Positions 35,587 to 47,290 of a stretch of 64,000 nucleotides of DNA are shown here, piece by piece (position 1 is the stretch's first letter; every line of letters starts with the position of its first letter). This DNA comes from Cyanoderma ruficeps (taxonomy: Eukaryota > Chordata > Aves > Passeriformes > Timaliidae). The DNA lies in the NCBI GenBank assembly GCA_008694505.1, contig VZDJ01000010.1, positions 1,552,234-1,616,233 on the forward strand. The letters run 5' to 3'. The notes under the pieces were generated by a model. The model was not told the origin of the DNA. It did no database searches and saw only the letters and a program-made list of their open reading frames with translations. A program made the translations under genes and the position numbers.

Positions 35587-36121
35587 TGTAGTGGTTTGAA
35601 AACAAACCAAGTGAGAGGCTCAAAGTCAGAAAATATAATTAATAAGAAGAAAGAAAAAAAAGGTAGAATAAAAATAAATCAAATAATACAAAAGACCACT
35701 GACAGAGTCAGAATACAACCTGATCCGGGTGATGGAAGCAGTCCAGATGAGGTGGTCTCCCTGAAGCAGTGATCCCGTAGACAGGTCTGGTAGCTCCAGT
35801 CTTCTGGGAAATCCAGTCGGTAAGGGCTGTCCAAATCCCAGATTATATCCAGGTGAGAATGCCTGGCTCCTCCCCCCTGGGTGGAGCATCTCACAATGGG
35901 ATGGTGAGTCATGCAGAAGAGTCTTTGATGGCCCATTAGCGAGAGATTGTTCCTGGACGCAGTTATCTATGAGTCATACAGCAAGGCATCTGATGGGCCA
36001 TTAACAGAAGATAGTCCAGGGGGAGGGGGTCTGGGAAACACTGCTCCAACAATTGGATTCAACAGTTCATGAAGATGGTGATAGAACACTTTTGCATATT
36101 CTATACTGCAACCCGGGACAC
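35587..36121 (-). mobile_element. Solo LTR, avian ERVL-type
   Basis: On the minus strand it starts TGTCCCGGGTT and ends TTTTCAAACCACTACA, a start and end pattern I associate with avian ERVL LTRs. A TATA-like GGATATAATC lies in the second half and a T-rich tract precedes the end. The flanks CAAGC (35582-35586) and CATGC (36122-36126) match at 4 of 5 positions, as a decayed 5-bp target-site duplication would. Within it, two diverged units with a 65-base period (35904-35953 and 35969-36017) share GAGTCAT and GGCCCAT-like cores. No internal ERV genes flank it, so it is solo. Open frames inside are chance. Confidence 0.75.
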
Positions 36122-36217
36122 ATGCAAATGCAGATATTGCTACCACTGCCTTGTGCAGCCACTGGACCACAGAGTTTTGGCAAAACAAGTTAGTGAGGGA
36201 AAGTGAAGGCCTTTGTA

Positions 36218-36398
36218 GCATAGTCTAGTGTGGTGTAGTGCAGTATGGTGTAGCATAGTATGGTCTCGTGTAGCACAGGGTGGTGCTAGTGAAGCAAAGT
36301 GAGGTATTGTGCCATGTAATGTGTTATAGTGTGGTCTGATGGAGTATGGTGTAGTGCAGAATACTGTGGCGTGATGTCGTCTGGTTTGGTACAGTGTC
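36218..36398 (+). repeat. Degenerate (TAGTG/TGGTG)n pentanucleotide array
   Basis: About 180 bases consist of variants of TAGTG, TGGTG, TAGCA and TATGG arranged with a period of five or its multiples, for example GTGTGGTGTAGTGCAGTATG. It is an aged minisatellite-like array about 100 bases from the ERVL LTR. The minus strand is open for 86 codons only because the repeat lacks stops in that frame. Confidence 0.75.
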
Positions 36399-36723
36399 AA
36401 ATCACAATTTGTGGAATGAAATGGAGAAATATAGCTCTAAACATGTTCCTCTGTGGTTTCTGTTATCTAATCAGAAACTGGGCTGCAGGTGGTAAATCCA
36501 GATTTCAATCCATAGATCATGTCTGCTTTATCAGATGTGCCATTTCAGTTCAAGAGACAAAATTACACAAAACTCAGATCCAGACACCTCTACAAATATC
36601 AGCACATATCACATACAGAAATGATCTTAATTGAGTAGAAAAAAACATTGGATAATTTTAGGTGAGCAGGACAGGTTCTTTTTTATAGGCATTATTACAG
36701 TAGAGTAATCTAGGGAAGTGGCA

Positions 36724-38900
36724 AGAATCACAGAACCAGAGGATCACAGAATCATTTAGTTTGGAAAAGATCTCTGAGATTATTGACTCCAACCTTTGGC
36801 CAGTCACCACCTTGTCAACCAGATCATGGTACTAAGTCCATCTAAGTCCACAAGTTTCTTAAACGTCTCCAGGGATGGTGATTCCATCACCTCCTGAGCA
36901 GCCTTTTCTAATGGCTGACAACCCTTTCTGTGAAGAAATTCTTCCTGATGTCAACCTGAATTTCTTCTGGCACAGCTTGAGGCCAATTCTCTTTGTCCAA
37001 TCTCTGGTTGCCTGAGAGATGAGACCAACCCCCACATGTCCCCAACATATTGTTCAGGCAGTTGTAGACAGTGATAAGGTTTTCCTCTGAGCCTCCTTTT
37101 CTTCAGCCTAAACACCCCCAGCTGCTTCAGCTGCTGTTCACAGAACTTGCCCTCTAGATCCTTCGCTAGCTCCCTTGTCCTTCTCTGGGCTTGTTCCAGC
37201 ACCTCAGTATCTTTCTTCAAGCGAAGAGCCTGAAACTGGATGCAGGATTTGACATGTGGCCTCACCAGTGCCCAGCAGAGGGGGAGGATGACCACTTTGA
37301 TTCTGTTGGCCACACCATTGCTGATCCAGGCCAGGATGCCATTGGCCTTCTTGGCCCCCTGGGCACACCCTGGCTCATGTTCAGCTGCTGTCACCAGCAC
37401 CCCCAGGTCCTTTCCAACCACTCTGTCCCAGCCTGTGGCCCTGCCTGGGGCTGTTGTGACCCAAGGGCTGGACCTGGCACTGGGCCTTGTTGAACTTCAC
37501 ACCATTGGCCTCAGCCCATGATCCAGCCTGTCCAGATCCCTCTGCAGAGCCTTCCTGCCCTCCAGCAGATCAACACTCCCACCCAATTCAGTGTCATCTG
37601 TGAACTGACCAAGGGTGCCCTTGATCCCCTCATCCAGATTATCAACAAAGATATTAAACATGACTGTCTCCAACACTGAGTCCTGGAGAACCCCACCAGT
37701 GACTGGCCCCAGCTAGATGTGACACTGTTCATCATCACTCTCTGGGCACTGCCATACAGGCAGTTTTTTTTCCCAGAAAAAGTGCATCTGTATCATTACA
37801 ATTCAGGATGGCTCAAATAGCGATACGTAGAACTCCAGCTCTTCAGAGGTCATTATAGCAAAAGTTTATTGAAAGACAGACTCTTTTATACCATGTTTTG
37901 GTACAATCAATATGATTGGTCATTTAGAGCAACACCTCTCAACCGTTTCTTATAAGTAAACAACAAGTTGGAAAAACACCAGGTGTCAGGAAGAGGATAT
38001 CTACAAAGATTATTTTGGGTTTCTCCTTATGATTTCCCAGGCCAGAGTGACAGAGTTCTGTGCTTGGCTTTCCCACAGGCCCAACCTAGTGCCCGAAGCC
38101 TAAAAATCTATGTTCTGACCACTGTCAGTAACCACACTTCTGTCCAAGCCATGGGCTGCCAGCTTTTCCAGGAGAATTATATGGAAAACAGCGTCAAAGG
38201 CTTTATTGAAGTCCAGGTAGACAACATCCAGAGTCCTCCTCTCATCCACCAGATGGCTCATCTGGTCATAAAAGAAGATCAGGTTGGTCAGACAGAACCT
38301 GCCTTTCCTCAGCCTGTGGTGGCTTGGCCTGATCACTTGGTTGTCCTGTGTGTGCTCTGCAGTCATGCTAAAAATGATCTGCTCCATAATCTTCTTGGGC
38401 ACTGAGGTCAGGCTGACAGACCTGTAGTTCCCCAGATCCTCCTTCAGTCCCTTCTGCTGGGCTGGTACCACATTTGCCAACCTCCCTAGTTAGACTGGAC
38501 TGATGATGAATGATGAAGAGTGCCTTGAGAAACTCTTCTGCCAGTTTCCTTTATGCCTTGGGTAAATCCCATTGGGTCCCATAGACTTGTGGGTGTCTGA
38601 ATGGCACAGCAGGTCACTGACTGCTTCCTCCTGGATTGCAATGGTCTGTTCTGCTCCCCATTCCTGTCAAAGAGTTTAGGGGGCTGGTTGATAATCACCA
38701 ATTGTTAAAGAATGAGGCAAAGAAGGAATCAAGTACCTCAGCCTGTTCCTCATCCTTGATGAGCAAGCTCCCCACCACATCCACTAAAGGATGCAGATTT
38801 TCCTTGAGCCTAATTTGATTGTTGGTGTATTTATAAAAACCTTTTTCATTATCTTTCACAGCAGTGTCAAGATTGAGAGAATCATGACTAGAGGATAACG
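36724..38900 (-). mobile_element. CR1 LINE, 5'-truncated, interrupted by an LTR
   Basis: Minus-strand CR1 retrotransposon. Its 3' end is at the left, with the short tandem ATTCT-like end (reverse complement AATCACAGAACCAGAGGATC at 36727-36746) and the usual GGTTGGA-like block. The body encodes a broken reverse transcriptase: fingers motif NYRSVSLTSVP near 38420, palm motif YLDFNKAFD near 38200 and an FTDD box near 37600 where other RTs have YADD. The C-terminal KKANGIL and LRLKKDTEVLEQAQRRTREL-type segment lies near 37200-37350. Frames shift repeatedly. The 5' half, with ORF1 and endonuclease, is absent, as usual for CR1. Bases 37783-38136 are a foreign LTR. Confidence 0.9.
37783..38136 (-). 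mobile_element. LTR inserted inside the CR1
   Basis: This 354-base block interrupts CR1 RT coding sequence. On the minus strand it starts TGTGGTTACTG, has TATAAAAG at 37883-37890, AATAAA at 37865-37870 only about 15 bases later, and ends GATACAGATGCA. CR1 reading resumes on both sides. Close spacing of TATA and AATAAA gives a very short R, as in avian ERVK/ERV2-type LTRs. I did not find a clean target-site duplication, so both ends may be off by several bases. It must be younger than the CR1 copy it splits. Confidence 0.72.
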
Positions 38901-41900
38901 TCCAGAGATTTCAAATAATTTCTGGTGGGCAGCAAAGACATATCTTCTGTTTCAAAAAAAGAAGAAATAATATTATAATATGGTAAATACTATTTTCAAG
39001 AATATTACTCCTGTGATGGACTGTTTAGATAAAATGCTGAACTAAATGCAAGAATGAATGAAAGAGGAGTACTTGGCAGAAACACACCTAAGGGTAATGG
39101 AGCTTTATGATCACTTGCAAATTGTGTGGAAGACGAACACTCTTCATTAGAATAAGTAAGTGTACAAGGTTGCTCTATAGCTACGGGGAACATGCTGCTT
39201 ATTTGGCTAGTTCTGGATAATTTTGATGTCTTTTTCTAAGACGGTTTGTAATTTCATGCAATTTTTTATCTATTCCTGCTGAGGGTGCAGGCATGTGTGC
39301 ATGTAGAGCTGGCTCAGCAGGCACATCTTTCCTTTATCCTCCAGCTTCCTGATGCTGCTTGGGGTGAGTCAGCAAGAGGGCAAAGAAGGGAACTGTAGTT
39401 CAGACAGACACCAAATGATCTGTTACACATGAAACTTGGGCTCTCTTGCACATGTTTTTAAATGATGTAGAGATTGAACCAGGCTAATTTTATTTACAGA
39501 ACTAACTCTTGATAGTCAAGACTAGTAAGTTGCAAATACCACATCTTTGCATTTGTCTGTTATCTATGCTTATACTTATCTTGGTCCCAGTCATTCAGTC
39601 TGCACTGTAACTGTCTTTCATTAATAGCTGTGCCCAGTATGCAGCCTTGAGTTTTGCAAAACACAGCAAACTGTATTTCCTGCAATTCATGTCAGAGAAA
39701 ACATATGAGGAGAGAGACATTTCTCTTATTCTGACATTTGCATTTTTCTCTTAATGAGAATTATCTGTGTGTATAGAGATTAGCAGAAATTTAATCTTAA
39801 AAAAAATTATAGAATCTGACATTATAATGACAAATCAAAGTTAGAAAGTATATGAAGAATAATTTCTGAATTTTTAATTCACACGAACAAGCAAAAAGTA
39901 GGCATTGAAAGAAGGAGAAATTTCAGGATATTGAGGTAATTATCTGCTTTAGAACTGTTCTTGCACATTCTTGCTTTGTAAGATGCAATTGACCATGTAA
40001 AACAATTTGTTATGGACATATGGCAGTGGAAGAACAGAAAACCCATGAGAAAAATTCTCTATGACACGAAGGGGATTGTTTGAAATTACGTAATGCTTAA
40101 CACCTAAGAAGCCCAGAAGTAAAGAATTCTGACAAAACTGAAAAATACATCATACTACCTATGCAGAATCATTAACTGTAGTTGCTAACTTGCCAAATAT
40201 GTTTCTATGCGTCAGGTAAGGTAAAAAACTTTGATTATCTGGGGCTGAGAGAAGAATATCTAACATAATCAACTCAGAAGGCTTTAAGCTGAACTCAACT
40301 GATAACTCCCTACATGTACTTTCTTACTCATCCAAGAAGTGAAATGAAATTTGTTACCTTATAATTCAGATATGGGAAGGACTCAACAAGAAAATCACTT
40401 AATAAAACAAAATGCGTTGACAGTTTTCAGGTGCTTCTTAGTTTAACTAACTATTTTGACTGTCAGGCCCAGCCTGGTAGACATTGCACTAAAGTGCTCA
40501 GGTTCCATTTTGGCAGCTCTGGTGTGGAGTAATTCCTGGAGGGCACATGGCAAATAAGCTGGAGGAAGTGGCATCCTAAACTGCAAGAGCTGTTTGGTAT
40601 GTGTTTAATGTCAAAGTCCTAACATCTTTACTAGGATCCTTACGTCAACAATACCACAGCAGCTTAGCTGATTTGTGTGACTCATATTTAATTTGGATTT
40701 GGTCACTCACCAATATACTTATACATACAGAGATCTGCTTCAGGGGTAATCATTATTACCAAGGATAATAATTATTAATAAAGATAATAAGGCACAGACA
40801 TATTTGACAAGCAACATTTTTGTTATACTTGTTATACTTCCAGATAACTTTTTAATTTATGGAGATAACTTCCAGATAACTTTTTAATTTATGGAGATAA
40901 CTACCCTGATTTACCACACATTTTAAAGAAATTAATTTAATTGCATTCAGTAATTCTCATATATGTTAGCACTATTCATACGATACGTGGGATACTGGTA
41001 GAATTTGAACAAGCTCTCTTTTCATTAAATTCAATAAGAAATGGAGCTACTGACCACCTTTGAAAAGGAGAGTAGCAACTCAGTCACTAAGGATCTTGTC
41101 TATAGGAACTTATAAAAAGAAATCTCATTATTGTATTACTTGAATCCTTCTTTTGCTAGTGATCACTTAGGCCAATGAAGCAATGCCATTCTTTTAACTC
41201 AGTGCTGTTGTGTTCACACAACAGAATTTCACTGCAATTTGAACTCCAGTATTATAGAACAAAAGGGAAACATGACTTGAAGAAACATTAAGGATGACCT
41301 AGGACTTGTTGACAGAAGCAGAGGGAGCTCCTAGTTCCTGGAACTGTGGTGAACACTTACTGTGTTCTTGGAAAGAACAAGAGATCATGGTCCTGGTGCC
41401 TGAACAAGAGTGAACCCACACCTTATATCCTGTTTCTGTTCAAAATACAATACAAAATGTAACTCAAGTGATATACTAAGAGTATATTGCAACTGACAGA
41501 TTAAAAAACACAGGTTTTAGAATGGCTAAAAACCTCTTTCTGGTTTACATCTTTCTGGTTTTGTAAGTTGCACTGATAAGTTGATCTTATCTAACCGGCA
41601 GTAGCTGGGAAAGCTGACTTCAAACACTATCAAACAAGGATTATAACATGAAAATCCATTTAAAAAAAAGTTGACTTTACCCTTTTATACTTTTATAAAT
41701 ACTGCTAATAATCTGACTAGAGACTTTATAGATACCCAACTAGCATTTTTAATTATTTCTCAGCTATTTTTTTTTCTATTGAGTCAAATGTTGAAGTTCC
41801 AGTGAACTTATGGAGACAACTATTCTGTGTATTCCCTTATAGCTGCATACAGCATACTGCAGTTTCCTACCATAATGCCATCCATAGTACGAATTTTCTC

Positions 41901-44446
41901 TGAAAAGAAAAGCGTTTGTCTCTAGGGATTACAGTTCTTTTAACTGTCAAGAAGTTTAAAATGTTTCCTGGATGAAAGCAGATGTTCACTTACAATTGAG
42001 GATGGTTGAATTTTGATGGATTAAAATGTGTATTTTTACTATTTTCTGAAAAGAAAAAACCAACCCCAGACTGTGGGTATATATGATTTTGTGTGTGCAT
42101 GTGTACCTTTGACTACTGTGCTCTCATTGACAAATAATAGCCTAGAAATCGCAAAGCACATCAGTGGCTTGGTTTTTAAAAAAGCTTTAGACTATTTGAA
42201 CAAAAAACGTCGAGAATTGAGGCATTGTGGTTTTTTTGTTTTTTATAAAATATCCACAACATAGAATGATGAACTGGATTACTAGCTTATTTTTTATAAT
42301 GTGAAAAAATAGAAACATGTGATTCCTTCAATTTACTGCTACTTCAGTGGAAGAAGCAGTCACAGAAATCACCGTGTTCCTTATAGAAAAGGATGATTTG
42401 CCTTTTATATTCTCTTTCAAAACCTTGGTTTCTTTCCTTTGCTAATTTCCATGCTCTTTTTTGTTTTAAAAAGGCTTATTTCTTACAATTCATGATAGTT
42501 AATGCTTAGATTTTTATTTTTTACTGGACCAGTTCCTGTACTTAATAGCAAAACTTGTATGGTTCCATGAACTTGAACATAGTGCACAAACTTGAACTAT
42601 CTCAGTTTGTACTAGCAGATCTTTGTTAAACTACTTGGGATATATTTGTGCCAGGATATTCCAATGTAAATTTCATAAAATATCAAGCTACTGCCAAATT
42701 TACTGGAGTGTAGTTTTTCTCTCTCTAAAAGGCTCGCTATCAAGGGGCACATTGTTCACTGTATTTCTTGATGCTACAGCTTTGCCAATGTACAAAAGTT
42801 CTCTTGTTCTTTGTTTTCCTATACATACAATTTTTTAAAGATTTTTTTTAAGGAGATGTGGAAAAAGTAGTGTTCACCTTTTATTATGTGCAACTGTTTT
42901 TGCATGCATGGTTATATTTTTGTATCCAGCAAATATCACCCCTTTCATTCATGCATGTTTTGTTGCCTAGCTTACACAAACTTCTCTTGACAGAAATTTT
43001 TGAAATTCAGTAAACATTTTTAAACTGAAAAATCTGAGAACTTAAATCTTAAAATGGTACAAAATTTCTGCTTGCTTAATTATGATCCCAAAATTCATGT
43101 TATGTATGATTCAGATATTGTGAGGTGAAGAGTGCACACACACACAAAATAATAATATATAAGACTGTTTAGTCCTGAGTTTAAAACCACAGTGTCAGCA
43201 TCCTGCCTTCCCAAAATTGCTAGGTTTTTTGGAAATTTTTCTCATTTTCTAATATTTTTAAAGAATTTAAAAAAACTCTATAATTTTTCTTACTTTTCTC
43301 TACATGTTATCATAAAACTGTTGACAAATCCAACTGTTATATTACCAAGACATATTCAAAAAATGTAACTACTTGTGACAAAATCTTGAACTAATTTGTT
43401 TTGAAATTTCAGACAAAATCAATAATAAAAATAGGCCATAATTTTTTAATGGAGTGTAATCTAAACATTTTTCACTAGAAAAAAAATCTGTTTCTGGAGA
43501 TTAATACCTGTTTCTGTCTTGGATTCATATTTATTTCCTTCCATACAGTGTAGCATTTGTTTGGTTGTTAGCCAAATTGTCCTAGGAGAAAGAGAAAATG
43601 AGAGCTTGTCTGCCTAGTAAAGACTAAATTTGGTCTCGTAAATGAAGACTGTCTTAAGAGATGTCTTGATCTTTTCAATGTTTTAGTAGAAGTGCTAGTC
43701 TCTGCACAAGAACAGTCTCAGCTGATGTTCCTAGTATTTTTCTCATTCTGCTGTAGTTCATCTCTAACTTGTTATTGTACATGACAAAGATTGCACCTGA
43801 GCAGAAAGTGAATAAGCCTTCCCAGTTGTCAAAGTCCAGAAGTGCAAGGATTACTTCTATGATGTAGTTATTATGGTCATCCAGGCAGGTGAAGTGAGAG
43901 ATTGGATATGGGAGTAATGTAATTTGACAGCTCTTTTCATTTTATAAACTTAAGGGAGATGCAGAAGGTCTGGAGTGTAATGGTGGAGCCATTCCAGCTT
44001 TACTGAAAGTACTAGGAGAGGGAAAATTCAAGGTGACAGATTTAAAAATTGTGTCAATTAACTAGTAGACTTGACATAAAAATCATACGGATGGGAAAAT
44101 ACCTAAAACACTATAATCTTAGGAAGAAGTCATTTTGATGTTTCAAGAAAATACAAATCATCTCAGAACAAAGGATTATATTGTTAATTAAGGAGAATGT
44201 TTCAAAGCAGAATTATACAGAAGAGCAGACAAATAAAAGTTGACATCAGGTGACATCACTACTTAAAGTGAAATTTGATTTTCATTACAAAAACTGTTTG
44301 AAGAATTCTGACATTTTCAGTCAGAACAGGAACAGAAGTGGCCCATACTAGATCCTTTGAGAACATAAACCAGATTGTCCTGGAATAAATGCCTCCAGGG
44401 GAATTCTTTCCAAGTTTCTAATTTAGAACAAGGAAGAGGTGTTGAT
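38901..44446. other. AT-rich non-genic stretch
   Basis: No gene or clear transposon. Structures: a 9-base repeat (TGTTATACT twice, about 40821-40838), directly followed by an exact 32-base tandem duplication (40837-40868 and 40869-40900), and a short CA run near 43137. Frames up to 78 codons lack motifs. Confidence 0.55.
40837..40900. repeat. Exact 32-base tandem duplication
   Basis: Two identical copies of a 32-base unit starting CTTCCAGATAAC and ending GGAGATAA lie head to tail. Absence of differences implies a recent slippage or duplication event. Confidence 0.85.
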
Positions 44447-45106
44447 TCAGGATGTCTGTGAATGTAATATCAGACAGCACTGGTCATGGTAGGCCTGACC
44501 ACTACATGGCTTCAAAAATAAAAGTCCACAAGGACCACAAAAGTGATCTAAGAGATCTATTTTTATCACCAGTTTTGGAAAAATACGTTTAATTAATGGA
44601 AGAAAGAATTTTCTACAATAGATTTCCATTACGATTTGGATAAGAGAATTTTCTGCTTCTTCAGTCACTTGTGCAACTTCTGTGACACTGCAAAATGTGG
44701 ATAAGACTGCTTGCCTGTTCTGAATACTGGCAGGAAAATCCATGGAAAGGTCTGTGAAGTCTTTGAGTGCTAGAGTAATGCCACCTATATCAAAGCAAGG
44801 ATGGATAGATGGATGGATGAACAGATAAACAGGTGTGTAGATGGGCATTGAAAATAATTGGAATAATGGAAAATATGGAAATTTAAAATAATTCAGTAGC
44901 AAACTGTGTATACTTGTAGGTGTTATATGGATGCTTGTAAGCAAAGTGAGATGATTATTAAAAATTATTGAAACAGTGATAGAATTTAGCATTGCTGAAA
45001 GACTATAATTTATGAAAGCCACTAAGAGCACTTCTTGATTACTGATTGTTGTTTTCAATGGGTAACAGGGGAGTAACATTTTGGCGTTCCAAGAGTGCTT
45101 CAGCAT
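44447..45106 (-). CDS. 219-codon open frame, possible host exon
   Basis: This is the longest non-viral open frame here. The upstream half is hydrophobic and low in information, with an IHPSIHP stretch from a GATG-type repeat. The downstream half looks more protein-like, with segments such as TLALKDFTDLSMDFPASIQN and SVTEVAQVTEEAENSLIQIV. An acceptor-like site (CCATCCTTGCTTTGATATAG) lies on the minus strand just before 44784, so an exon might span 44784 to about 44620 or further. No clear donor is seen and the frame closes at TGA-proximal sequence near 44447. I do not recognise a family. It may be a real exon, a decayed exon or a lucky frame; AT-rich DNA makes frames this long uncommon. Confidence 0.25.
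   Translation of the reverse strand: MLKHSWNAKMLLPCYPLKTTISNQEVLLVAFINYSLSAMLNSITVSIIFNNHLTLLTSIHITPTSIHSLLLNYFKFPYFPLFQLFSMPIYTPVYLFIHPSIHPCFDIGGITLALKDFTDLSMDFPASIQNRQAVLSTFCSVTEVAQVTEEAENSLIQIVMEIYCRKFFLPLIKRIFPKLVIKIDLLDHFCGPCGLLFLKPCSGQAYHDQCCLILHSQTS
44799..44820 (+). repeat. (GATG)n tetranucleotide run
   Basis: AGGATGGATAGATGGATGGATG: imperfect GATG/GATA units. It explains the IHPSIHP residues of the minus-strand open frame that crosses it. Confidence 0.8.
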
Positions 45107-45549
45107 GTCACTTTCTGAGTATTTTTCTTCAAAGAATTTTATCAGGGTTAGCTAATGCTTCCAGCACCCTCAAGCCAGGAAGTGGATGATGTGAGTATTA
45201 ATTTGTCCAGGCAGCAGAGAATGACTTTCTAAGCTGTAGGCTACTTAAATAATAGTTACCAAGAGTGGCATGACTCTTGTTTTGTTTGTTTGAGTTTTTG
45301 TTTGTTTGTTTGCAAGGCTGATATAGGAAGGGTTCAATCTCTGCAAGGAGTAAAGAAATAAAGGAATAGACACATGCCCCTCATACCTTTAAATTGTCCT
45401 CACCAGTCCTGAGCCAGTGAGGTGAAACAAATTGTGAGGTTGAACTTCATAGTTAGGGGGACTAAATCCTGGCAAGTAGTGGGATTTAAGATTCAGTCTC
45501 CTTCAGAGAGTTTCTCTTCTAACTGCTTCTAAGGAATTACTCCATTTTT
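45107..45549. other. Short non-genic stretch with (GTTT)n
   Basis: Unique sequence except for a GTTT-rich simple repeat at about 45278-45312 (TTGTTTGTTTGTTTGC). No gene is supported. Confidence 0.6.
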
Positions 45550-46035
45550 TGTAGTTCCCTGTAGCAATGCACATTTTGGGTTTTCTAATGTTCTGTATAT
45601 TTTGTGATATGTTTGTAATGGTTTGTTCCTACACCCCCATCCCCAAAACCCGATGGTGTTTCCCTTGTGATAGACCTTGTCAATCACCTTGTAAGATCTG
45701 GAAGATTCTGGGGAAAAAGCCCTAGGATTTGACAAGGTACCCTGGTACCACCTTCTTTCATTGTTCTGTTAAGTTTCCCCATTCTGGGTCACACCCTCCC
45801 TCCCCTGGGATTGGTGCTGAGTTCTCCCCTGCTCAGTGTACGCCCCCTGTACTTAAGGTGAGGACAGAGGGGCTGCCGGGGCTCTCACTCTGGGACTTTT
45901 CCCCTGGCTCTCCCTCTCTGCTCTGTCCATCTGCACATGGAGGTCACCGGGTGGAATAAAGCCAGGTGAAACCCAAGCAAGAGTCCACTCTTTCTTCCAC
46001 GCCATCGACCACGCTCCAGCCTAGGTTCAGACACA
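45550..46035 (+). mobile_element. Solo LTR, unclassified avian ERV
   Basis: A 485-base block on the plus strand has LTR landmarks: a possible TG start at 45550 (TGTAGTTCCCTG), C-rich U3, a weak TATA-like TACTTAAG at 45850-45857, and AATAAA at 45955-45960. A U5-like end reads GGTTCAGACA near 46033. It is far more GC-rich than its surroundings, like other avian LTRs. The start could be nearer 45615 (TGTAATGGTTTG), and I found no target-site duplication. No internal retroviral genes adjoin it. A perfect palindrome CCCCTATATAGGGG follows at 46044-46057. Confidence 0.6.
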
Positions 46036-46043
46036 CCAAGCCT

Positions 46044-46057
46044 CCCCTATATAGGGG
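46044..46057. repeat. Perfect palindrome CCCCTATATAGGGG
   Basis: Fourteen bases equal their own reverse complement, just beyond the proposed LTR end. It could be the edge of an ERV leader or chance host sequence. Confidence 0.55.
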
Positions 46058-46729
46058 CCAGGGAGAGAACTAGCCTGTGAAACAGCTCCTCAGGGTGTTT
46101 CAATAGTTCCCCTCTGAGGCTAGTATCCCTCTGCAACCTCTTCTCACCTGTGGCTTTTAGAGGCTACAGAAACAATACTCTGTGTAAGTTCAGCTGCATG
46201 ACTCCCAGCACAAAGGACCCTAAATTACTTTTCTGAATGCAACTCTAGATCACAGTACTGGACTCTGAGCTAGGTTAGTGGTCTAGGTTATTAACTTTGC
46301 TGCCTCCTTATCTCCTGTCCTAGAATATAAGTGGACCAAGACATAGTTTTATGTTCCGCAATCACACAATTCATGTTTTTGTTGCCCTGTGTAATGTTAT
46401 ACTAGCAGTGTTCCTTGTAATACAGTTGCTGCTTCTAGAAACACAGCTACTATTACTATTCAGTACTAAATATGAGAGATCTGAGAATCTAGTCATAAAC
46501 ACGTATCCCTTTCCTCGGTAGCCTAGATCCAGCTCTATCAAAAGAAAGTCACAAGTTAAAGTAACAGGAAAGGGAACAGACCATGTGTATTTCAAAGAAA
46601 AGATACATTTACAATACAGTGACTAAGAATAAGTAAGAGTAAGTACAAGCTCAATACAACCACAGTAACTTTGCATTACCTATTACACACCTACAAGCAT
46701 ATTTGTGCTAGTGAGTCTGTTTGCACTGT
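46058..46729. other. Non-genic stretch
   Basis: Unique sequence between an LTR and a CR1 fragment. No gene, repeat or RNA is recognisable. Confidence 0.55.
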
Positions 46730-47290
46730 GGCATCAATGACCATTTCATCAAATCATTAAGGCTGAAAAACATCGCTAAGATAATTGAGTCCAAATGCCC
46801 AAATATTAAACCAACACTGTTGTCTTCACCATTAACCATGTTCCCAAGTACCACATCTACACATCTTTTAAATATGGCCAGGGACAGTGATTTGACCACT
46901 TTCCTAAGCAAGCTGTTCCATTGTTTGACCCCCTTTTCAATGAAGACATTTTTCCTATATCTAATCTAAACCTCTCCTGGCAAAACTAGAGGCTGTTTCC
47001 TTTTGTCCTGTTTCTTGTTACATGGGAGAAGAGAGTGATCCCCCACCTGGCTACAGCCTCCTTTCTGGCAGAGAGCAATAAGTTTCCCCTCAGCCTCATT
47101 TTATGGTGTCTAAACATTCCCAGTTCCATCACCTGCAACTCATAAGGCTTGTGCTCTGGTCCCTTCATCAGCCATGTTGCCCTTCTCTGGGCTGTGCATG
47201 ACATAGTCATGTTCTGTCTTTGCTGGATTGCTCAACAATGTACCAGTCCATCTTCTGATGTAAGGGTCTTCTATCACTTTTAGACCACTG
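46730..47290 (-). mobile_element. CR1 LINE 3' fragment, older subfamily
   Basis: The reverse complement carries the CR1 3' region. On the plus strand it shows, in order, ATTGAGTCCAAATGC near 46785, TGGCCAGGGACAGTGATTTG near 46875, AAGCAAGCTGTTCCATTG near 46907, CTAAACCTCTCCTGGCAAAA near 46966, and CCCAGTTCCATCACCTGCAA near 47120. These correspond to the end of ORF2 and the 3' UTR. The terminal ATTCT-like repeat is missing and substitutions are many, so it is older than the CR1 at 36.7 kb. Upstream RT is truncated. Confidence 0.82.

Noticed and set aside
35446..35936. Open frames of 85 to 108 codons around the ERVL LTR
   Set aside because: They cross the LTR boundary and have no family motif.
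36140..36400. Minus-strand 86-codon frame rich in His and Thr
   Set aside because: It is produced by the pentanucleotide array, which lacks stops in that frame.
37191..38405. Plus-strand frames up to 145 codons
   Set aside because: They are antisense to CR1 reverse transcriptase and the nested LTR.
45729..45959. 76-codon plus-strand frame
   Set aside because: It lies in the GC-rich U3 of a solo LTR and ends near its AATAAA signal.
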